Program-made: the position numbers and the translations under genes
The notes under the pieces: model-generated
What the model was told of the DNA's origin: nothing
Database searches by the model: none
Seen by the model: the letters and a program-made list of their open reading frames with translations, nothing else
NCBI GenBank assembly: GCA_965651815.1
Contig: CBFGTJ010000023.1
Coordinates: forward strand, 1-25,862
Length of the DNA stretch: 25,862 nt
Direction of reading: 5' to 3'
From: CBFGTJ01 sp965651815
GTDB taxonomy: Bacteria; Actinomycetota; Acidimicrobiia; Acidimicrobiales; Microtrichaceae
In this document: piece after piece, positions 20,958 to 25,862 of the stretch
How the letters are laid out: every line of letters starts with the position of its first letter
Position numbering within the stretch: position 1 is the stretch's first letter

Positions 20958-22007
20958 ATGAGCGACCGCGCCGGACCCGCGACCCGGATCGTGCGGGCGA
21001 TCCTCGCCCTGCCCGATCCCGTGATCGACCGCCTCGCCGGCGGGCCCCCGATCGTGCTCGACGGTCGGGTCCTCAACCGCCGGGTGCAGGCGATGATCCA
21101 CATCGGGGAGCGCCTGGGGCTCACGCCGAACGAGGATGACGACTCCGTCGAGGAGCGCCGGGAGCGGCTGGCGCGCGCCGCGGCGCTGGCGATGCCGAAG
21201 CGCACCGGCATCCACACCTCGGACCGGCGGATCCCCGGGCCGGCAGGCGAGATCCCGGTGCGGATCTACCGGCGGTACGGGATCACCGAGGTCGCCCCGG
21301 CGATCGTGTACCTGCACGGCGGCGGTTGGGCCACCGGCGACCTCGAGACCCACGACGGGACCTGCAGGGTGCTCGCGGACCAGAGCGACTGCGTGGTGGT
21401 GGCCGTCGACTACCGCCTCGCCCCCGAGCACCCGTTCCCGGCCGCGGTCGACGACGCGGTCGCCGCGTACCGGTGGGTGCACCAGCACGCGGACGAGCTG
21501 GCGATCGAGCCCGGCCGCGTCGGCGTCATGGGTGACAGCGCGGGCGGCAACCTGGCCGCGGTCATCGCGCAGGTCACCCGCGACACCGACGTGCCGCCGC
21601 CGGTGGCGCAGTGCCTCGTGTACCCGGCCACCGACATGCGGATGCGGGAGCCCTCCCACGAGACCTTCTCGGCCGGGTTCTTCCTGACCCGCGCGGCGAT
21701 GCACTGGTACCGGCGGGCGTACGTGCCCGACGAGGCGGACTGGGACTCGCCGCTCGCGTCGCCGATCGAGCAGACCGACCTCAGCGGCCTCGCGCCGGCG
21801 TTGGTGGTGACCGCCGGGTTCGACCCGCTGCGGGACGAGGGGCGCCGCTACGCGGAACGCCTCGCGGAGGCCGGGGTCCCGACCCGCTACCGCTGCTACG
21901 ACGACCTGGTCCACGGGTTCTTCGGCATGGGCATCCTGCCCGGCGGCGTCGAGCTCGTGAGCGAGATCTGCGCGGCGATGGGCGACCTCATGCACGACGA
22001 CCCCTGA
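20958..22007 (+). CDS. Alpha/beta hydrolase, hormone-sensitive lipase (GDSAG) family
   Basis: 349 residues. The HSL-family oxyanion motif HGGGW is at 120-124 and the nucleophile elbow GDSAGGN carries Ser194. Asp289 (GFDPLRDEG) and His319 (LVHGFFGM) complete the triad. Such esterases cleave short to medium acyl esters and are common in lipid-using actinobacteria. Residues 1-80 form a helical cap region. No signal peptide, so it is cytosolic. The start is fixed by a TAGGTT box 8 nt upstream; the longer in-frame reading frame from 19659 is non-coding read-through of another gene. It lies 75 bp before the second amidohydrolase on the same strand. Confidence 0.92.
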   Translation: MSDRAGPATRIVRAILALPDPVIDRLAGGPPIVLDGRVLNRRVQAMIHIGERLGLTPNEDDDSVEERRERLARAAALAMPKRTGIHTSDRRIPGPAGEIPVRIYRRYGITEVAPAIVYLHGGGWATGDLETHDGTCRVLADQSDCVVVAVDYRLAPEHPFPAAVDDAVAAYRWVHQHADELAIEPGRVGVMGDSAGGNLAAVIAQVTRDTDVPPPVAQCLVYPATDMRMREPSHETFSAGFFLTRAAMHWYRRAYVPDEADWDSPLASPIEQTDLSGLAPALVVTAGFDPLRDEGRRYAERLAEAGVPTRYRCYDDLVHGFFGMGILPGGVELVSEICAAMGDLMHDDP

Positions 22008-22035
22008 GCCGACCGGCCGGCGGCGGCACGGAACG

Positions 22036-22052
22036 AGAACGCGTTCTAGTCT
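22036..22052 (+). promoter_or_regulatory. KstR-like palindrome AGAACGCGTTCT overlapping a TAGTCT -10 box
   Basis: AGAACGCGTTCT (22036-22047) is a perfect 12-bp palindrome containing the AACNNGTT core known from KstR, the TetR-family repressor of cholesterol catabolism genes in mycobacteria (consensus TNNAACNNGTTNNA). Read on the minus strand it is TAGAACGCGTTCTC, so one outer position deviates. Its last base overlaps TAGTCT (22047-22052), a likely -10 box for the gene at 22083. No kstR is in the window. Confidence 0.55.
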
Positions 22053-22082
22053 GGGGGCCGGCCGAGGACCGGGGGGTTCGCC

Positions 22083-23285
22083 ATGACCATGACGGCGGAG
22101 GACCGCTACACGATCATCTCCGCGGACTGCCACGCCGGCGGCAGCCACGAGATGTACCGCGAGTACCTCGAGCAGCGGTACCTCGACGACTTCGACGCGT
22201 GGCGGGCGAAGTACCGCAACCCCTTCCGCGACCTGCAGGACGGCGGGCGGGTCCGCAACTGGGACGACGACCGCCGCAACTCCGACCTCGAGGCCGACGG
22301 CATCGTCGCGGAGGTCGTGTTCCCCAACACGGTGCCGCCGTTCTTCCCCAGCTTCGTGCTCTTCGCCCGCCCGCCGAAGCCGGAGGAGTACGAGCACCGG
22401 CTCGCGGGGATCCGGGCGCACAACCGCTGGCTCGCGGACTGGTGCGCCAGGTTCCCCGAGCGCCGCGCCGGCATCGGCCAGGTCTTCCTCAACGACGTCG
22501 ACGACGCGATCGAGGACGTGCGCTGGATCAAGGAGCACGGCCTGCGCGGCGGGATCCTCATCTCCGCGGTCCCGCCGGACATCGACTACGTGCGCCCCCT
22601 CTACGACCCGTACTACGACCCGCTGTGGGCGGTGTGCGAGGAGCTCGAGGTCCCGATCAACTCCCACGGCGGGACCGGCCTGCCGAACTACGGCAACTAC
22701 CCCGCCTCGGCGCTGCTGTTCATCAGCGAGGTCACCTTCTACTCACAGCGCCCGTTCGTGCAGCTGCTGCTGTCGGGTGTGTTCGAGCGGTTCCCCCGCC
22801 TCAAGTTCGTGATGACCGAGATGGGCTGCGCGTGGCTGCCGCCGATGCTCCAGCAGCTCGACGGGTACCTGAAGTCGATCCGCGACACCGGCCGCATCGG
22901 CGAGCTGCGCTTCGCGGAGGAGCACGTGCTGCCGCTCACCGCCACCGAGTACTTCCAGCGCAACTGCTGGGTGGGCGTGTCCCAGCCGGGCGCGGCGGAC
23001 GCCGCGGCGCTCGACGAGATCGGTCCCGAGCGGTTCATGTGGGGCAGCGACTACCCGCACAACGAGGGCACCCACCCCTACACGCGGGAGCACCTGCGCC
23101 AGCGGTTCTGCGACGTGCCGCCCGAGCGGCTCCAGCAGGTGCTCGCCGGCAGCGCCGCCTCGCTGTACGGCTTCGACCTCGACGCGCTCGCACCGCTCGC
23201 CGCGAAGTTCGGCCCGACCGTTGCCGAGCTGGCCGAGCCGCTCACGGAGCTGCCCGAGCACCCGAACGAGGCGCTGCTGCGCTGA
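22083..23285 (+). CDS. Amidohydrolase_2 family metal-dependent hydrolase (second copy)
   Basis: 400 residues. The metal motif Asp15-Cys-His17 opens the barrel (IISADCHAGGSHEMY). PINSHGGTGLPNYG carries the mid-barrel His, and FMWGSDYPHNEGTHPYTR the C-terminal Asp and His. The fold is as in the 18363 gene, but sequence identity looks low, so they are separate family members rather than a fresh duplication. ATG 22083 is preceded by GGGGGGTTCG, the same ribosome-site string as the acyl-CoA synthetase. The KstR-like palindrome on its -10 suggests control by a steroid- or acyl-CoA-sensing repressor. The substrate is unknown; hydrolysis or decarboxylation of a ring-derived intermediate is plausible. 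Confidence 0.9.
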   Translation: MTMTAEDRYTIISADCHAGGSHEMYREYLEQRYLDDFDAWRAKYRNPFRDLQDGGRVRNWDDDRRNSDLEADGIVAEVVFPNTVPPFFPSFVLFARPPKPEEYEHRLAGIRAHNRWLADWCARFPERRAGIGQVFLNDVDDAIEDVRWIKEHGLRGGILISAVPPDIDYVRPLYDPYYDPLWAVCEELEVPINSHGGTGLPNYGNYPASALLFISEVTFYSQRPFVQLLLSGVFERFPRLKFVMTEMGCAWLPPMLQQLDGYLKSIRDTGRIGELRFAEEHVLPLTATEYFQRNCWVGVSQPGAADAAALDEIGPERFMWGSDYPHNEGTHPYTREHLRQRFCDVPPERLQQVLAGSAASLYGFDLDALAPLAAKFGPTVAELAEPLTELPEHPNEALLR

Positions 23286-23341
23286 GCACCGGCCGCTGGG
23301 CACCAGCCGCTGGGCACCGGCTGCTGGGCACCGGCCGCTGG
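23286..23341 (+). repeat. Four tandem copies of a 14-bp unit directly after a stop codon
   Basis: GCACCGGCCGCTGG is repeated at 23286, 23300, 23314 and 23328, with one base change in copies 2 and 3. The array starts at the base after the TGA of the second amidohydrolase. Neighbouring copies can form hairpins, for example CAGCCG (23304-23309) with CGGCTG (23318-23323). It fills the convergent gap where other gene pairs have a large hairpin, so it may serve as terminator. Confidence 0.8.
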
Positions 23342-23376
23342 GCCAGGGCGGGACGCCGCGGCGCCCGCGCCGGTGG

Positions 23377-24996
23377 TCAGCCGACGGGCTCGGCGCCGAA
23401 CGCGTCGGCGGGCCCGCCGGCCGCGCCCGCCCCACCTGCCGGCGTCGTGCCAAGGGGACGCTGCAGGTCGGCGGCCTCGTCGGGGAGGAACCGCCAGGCG
23501 ACGAGCCCGGCGACGGCCACGACGGCCGCGGCGACGAGCAGCGAGAACCCGAACCCGTCCATCCAGGCGACCCTCGCGGTGTCGGCCAGCACGGCGCCGC
23601 TGCCGTCGGGAGCGCGTTCGGCGACCGAGAGCGCACCGGCGAGCGACCCGGACACGAGCGGGCGGACTGCCTCGGGGACCGCGTCGATCACGCCGGCGAG
23701 CCCGGAGGTGTAGTGCGACGCGAGGAGGCTGCCGAAGATCGCGACGCCCAGCGAGCCGCCCAGCTCGCGTGTGGTGTCGTTCATCGCGGACCCCATGCCG
23801 GCCTTGTCGCGGGGCACCGTCGACATGAGCAGGTCGGTCGTGGGCGACATGGCGGTGCCCATGCCGGCGGCCATCACGAGGAACCCGCCGATGAGCAGCG
23901 GGTAGTTCTCGACGACGCCGACCGAGCCGACGACCGCGATGCCCGCCGCGACCAGCCACATGCCGGTCGCGACGACCCGGCGCTTGCCGAACCTGGCCGC
24001 CAACCGGGCGGACTGGGGCGCCGCGATGACCATCACCACCGAGATCGGCAGGAGTCGGACCGCGGCCTCGAGCGGGCTGTACTCCCACACGAGCTGCAGC
24101 ATCTGGCTCATCGAGAAGAACGAGCCCATCAGCGCGAAGAACACCATCGTGAGGATGAGCGACGAGGTGCCGAACGCCCCGATGCGGAACAGGCGCACGT
24201 CGAGCATCGGGTCCGCCGCGCGCAGCTCCCACCACACGAACGCGAGGAGCACCACGACGCCGAGCCCGCCGACCCCGAGCGTGCGTGCGTCGAGCCAGCC
24301 GTGCACGGGACCCTCGATGATGGCGTAGACCACCGCGCTGAGCCCGACCGCGGACAGCACCGCGCCCGGGACGTCGAGCGGCGCGTGGTGCTCGCCGCGG
24401 GAGCGCGGCACGAGCGCCGCGCCCAGCACCAGCGCGGCGACCACGAACGGCACGTTGACGGCGAACACGTGGTTCCACTCGCCGTGCTCGAGCACGAAGC
24501 CGCTGAGCAGGGGGCCGATGGCGGCGCCGCCACCGGAGATCCCCGCCCAGGTCGCCACCGCCCGCGCCCGCTCGCTCGGCGGGAACACGTTGGTGATGAT
24601 CGACAGGGTGGCCGGCATGACCATCGCCGCAGCGGCACCCATCACGATGCGGGCGCCGATGAGCTGGGTCGCGGTCTCGGCGAGCGTCGCGGCGTAGGTC
24701 GTCGACAGCCCGAACAGCACCAGGCCCGCCTGCAGGATGCCCTTGCGCCCGTAGCGGTCGCCGAGGTTGCCCGCGGCGAAGAGCAGCCCGGCGAACACCA
24801 GCGAGTAGGAGTCGACGAGCCACTGCAGCTCCGAGTTGGAGGCGTCGAGCTCGCGGCTGAGGCTCGGCAGCGCCACGTTCAGCGACGTGTTGCCGACCAT
24901 GATGATCAGCAGGCTGAGGCAGAGGACCCCGAGGGTCCACCAGCGCCGGCGGTAGACCTCCGGGTCGATCCCGTGTGGATGGGCGTCCAGCGTCAA
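23377..24996 (-). CDS. MFS drug/multi-substrate exporter, DHA2 (14-TM) family
   Basis: 539 residues with about fourteen hydrophobic segments, the layout of proton-driven DHA2 exporters. MFS motif A is GNLGDRYGRKG after segment 2; LQWLVDSYSLVFAGLLFAAG and the segment 5 region (PSERARAVATWAGISGGGAA) fit the family. The substrate is unknown. An ATG at 25119 or 25110 would place the start inside the operator and upstream of the likely transcription start (near 25087). I therefore choose TTG 24996, which has GGAG 7 nt upstream and opens with MTLDAHPHGIDPEVYRRRWW just before segment 1. It is divergent from and probably repressed by the TetR protein at 25150. An Ala/Gly-rich C-terminal tail ends the protein. 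Confidence 0.88.
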   Translation of the reverse strand: MTLDAHPHGIDPEVYRRRWWTLGVLCLSLLIIMVGNTSLNVALPSLSRELDASNSELQWLVDSYSLVFAGLLFAAGNLGDRYGRKGILQAGLVLFGLSTTYAATLAETATQLIGARIVMGAAAAMVMPATLSIITNVFPPSERARAVATWAGISGGGAAIGPLLSGFVLEHGEWNHVFAVNVPFVVAALVLGAALVPRSRGEHHAPLDVPGAVLSAVGLSAVVYAIIEGPVHGWLDARTLGVGGLGVVVLLAFVWWELRAADPMLDVRLFRIGAFGTSSLILTMVFFALMGSFFSMSQMLQLVWEYSPLEAAVRLLPISVVMVIAAPQSARLAARFGKRRVVATGMWLVAAGIAVVGSVGVVENYPLLIGGFLVMAAGMGTAMSPTTDLLMSTVPRDKAGMGSAMNDTTRELGGSLGVAIFGSLLASHYTSGLAGVIDAVPEAVRPLVSGSLAGALSVAERAPDGSGAVLADTARVAWMDGFGFSLLVAAAVVAVAGLVAWRFLPDEAADLQRPLGTTPAGGAGAAGGPADAFGAEPVG

Positions 24997-25093
24997 CGTG
25001 GGCTCCGAGCTCGAGTCGCAGGGGTGTTGGGGGGGACGGCCGTGGGGCCGTGGCGCGGACCGGGCGGGGCGACCCTGCCGGAGCCGGCTGGCA

Positions 25094-25122
25094 ACTCTGC
25101 CACATGGCATGAATGACATCAA
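25094..25122 (-). promoter_or_regulatory. Promoter of the MFS exporter gene
   Basis: On the minus strand TTGATG (25122-25117), a 17-nt spacer and CAGAGT (25099-25094). The start point would be near 25087, leaving a leader of about 90 nt before TTG 24996. Confidence 0.5.
25104..25119. promoter_or_regulatory. Putative TetR operator between the exporter and regulator genes
   Basis: ATGGCAT-GA-ATGACAT is an inverted repeat with 7-bp arms (6 matching). It overlaps the -35 box of the exporter promoter and the -35-like ATGACA (25113-25118) of the TetR promoter. Position and length are typical for an autoregulating TetR dimer. Confidence 0.55.
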
Positions 25123-25142
25123 GCACCCGGGTCCGGTAGCGT
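25113..25142 (+). promoter_or_regulatory. Promoter of the TetR gene (leaderless)
   Basis: ATGACA (25113-25118), 18-nt spacer, TAGCGT (25137-25142). The ATG at 25150 follows 7 nt later without a ribosome site. Confidence 0.5.
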
Positions 25143-25149
25143 GGGGCAC

Positions 25150-25797
25150 ATGCCGTCAGCCCAGATCGAGGCCCCCAACCGCCGGGAGCGGCGCGTCATG
25201 GAGACGCGCCGGGCGATCATCGCCGCGGCGCGGGACCTGTTCGAGGAGCACGGCTACGCGCAGACCACCGTCGAGCAGATCGCGGACGCGGCGGACGTCG
25301 CACCCCGCACGTTCTTCCGCTACTTCCCCACCAAGGAGTCGCTGCTGTTCGCCGAGCTGGACGAGCTGCGCAACCAGATGCTCGCGGCGCTCGAGGCGCG
25401 ACCCGAGGACGAGCCGCCGCTGCGCTCCCTCTCCATCGTCCTCGCCGAGCTCGCCCGGCGGATCGAGGAGCGGCGCGAGGACCTCGCCTGGGGCTTCCGC
25501 GTCGCGGAGGAGCTCGGCGAGCACAGCGCGTACGAGCGCTCGCTGGTCCAGAAGCAGACGCACGCCCGCATCGCCGAGCAGCTCGCGGCCCGGCTCGGCG
25601 TCAGCGCCGAGGAGGACCCCCGCCCCCTGGCGTGGACGATGGCCGCGATGGGCGTGTTCGGCAGCGCGATGCGCGCCCGGGCCACCGGCGCCGCCTGCTC
25701 GGGGGACGAGTCGGTGCGCCGCTTCGACGAGCTGCTCGCCAGCACCTCCCAGGCGCTCGCCGAGATGGCGGCCGTCCGCCGCGACGACGCGACCTGA
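25150..25797 (+). CDS. TetR-family transcriptional regulator
   Basis: 215 residues. The N-terminal DNA-binding domain (about 15-62) contains AARDLFEEHGYAQTTVEQIA, then ADVAPRTFFRYFPTKESLL, the standard TetR helix-turn-helix. The C-terminal ligand domain is helical and divergent, so the inducer cannot be guessed. ATG 25150 is preferred over GTG 25141 because the TAGCGT box covers the GTG. It is divergent from the DHA2 exporter, with a palindrome over both -35 boxes; by the usual logic it represses the exporter and itself until a toxic or signalling molecule binds. Confidence 0.93.
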   Translation: MPSAQIEAPNRRERRVMETRRAIIAAARDLFEEHGYAQTTVEQIADAADVAPRTFFRYFPTKESLLFAELDELRNQMLAALEARPEDEPPLRSLSIVLAELARRIEERREDLAWGFRVAEELGEHSAYERSLVQKQTHARIAEQLAARLGVSAEEDPRPLAWTMAAMGVFGSAMRARATGAACSGDESVRRFDELLASTSQALAEMAAVRRDDAT

Positions 25798-25817
25798 TCG
25801 CGGCGCGGCCGAAGCTT

Positions 25818-25862
25818 CCGCCTCAGCCGGCGAGGCCCTGCCGCCGCCTCAGCCGGCGAGGC
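25818..25862. repeat. Two 19-bp direct repeats at the window end
   Basis: CCGCCTCAGCCGGCGAGGC occurs at 25818-25836 and 25844-25862, 26 bp apart. Each can fold into a small hairpin (GCCTC/GAGGC). They may be a terminator for the TetR gene, or the 3' end of an unseen minus-strand gene (one frame reads LAG then stop). More copies may lie beyond the window. Confidence 0.6.

Noticed and set aside
20958..21139. In-frame extension of the alpha/beta hydrolase back to 19659
   Set aside because: The extension overlaps the lipoprotein gene 19699-20826 in another frame and passes through the class A hairpin. A -10 box sits just before ATG 20958.
23221..25116. Plus-strand reading frame of 631 codons opposite the MFS exporter
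   Set aside because: The product is His/Arg/Asp-rich repeats typical of shadow frames; the minus strand encodes a recognisable 14-span transporter.

Overview
The window comes from a very GC-rich (about 70% by eye) chromosome. Most genes fit an aerobic, lipid-degrading actinobacterium: a menaquinone gene (menB), a coenzyme F420-type luciferase-like oxidoreductase, an acyl-CoA synthetase, a thiolase, two amidohydrolase_2 proteins, and Lys/Ala-rich histone-H1-like proteins. Several starts look leaderless, with a TANNNT box 7-8 nt before the ATG. My best guess is class Acidimicrobiia. This is inference from gene content and style; no rRNA or marker gene is present. I see no tRNA, rRNA, CRISPR array, transposase or phage gene, and no gene-free stretch longer than about 300 bases.

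Layout. 1-875 (minus): truncated PKD/MopE-type lipoprotein. 1047-1514 (plus): small membrane protein with a basic tail. 1620-2549 (minus): menB. 2700-5089 (minus): class III aminotransferase followed 8 nt later by an LLM oxidoreductase. 5216-6439 (plus): leishmanolysin-like lipoprotein protease. 6555-8621 (minus) and 8640-9404 (plus): GT-C glycosyltransferase back to back with an unrecognised multi-pass membrane protein. 9480-11388 (plus): histone-like protein and a sterol desaturase/fatty acid hydroxylase homologue. 11543-12718 (plus): thiolase. 12860-14978 (minus): SDR and APH-fold phosphotransferase. 15123-16787 (plus): acyl-CoA synthetase. 16888-18198 (minus): serine beta-lactamase-like lipoprotein. 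18363-23285 (plus): amidohydrolase, unknown-family lipoprotein, alpha/beta hydrolase, second amidohydrolase. 23377-25797: DHA2-type MFS exporter with a divergent TetR regulator.

How the parts work together. Thiolase, acyl-CoA synthetase, SDR and probably the phosphotransferase look like pieces of acyl-CoA catabolism. The thiolase and the synthetase share a near-identical palindromic operator (CTGACRCAYCGTCAG), so they are probably one dispersed regulon. The second amidohydrolase has a KstR-like AGAACGCGTTCT box on its -10. The TetR/MFS pair has one palindrome covering both divergent -35 boxes.

The most unusual structure is a dispersed family of seven long, near-perfect hairpins between genes (around 1563, 2627, 6500, 11417, 12784, 16832 and 20907). 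They share an outer CTGT/ACAG stem but carry one of three different inner stems. Several have 22-bp tandem G-rich tails. Copies of one class keep the same asymmetric mismatches, which points to common descent rather than independent terminator evolution.
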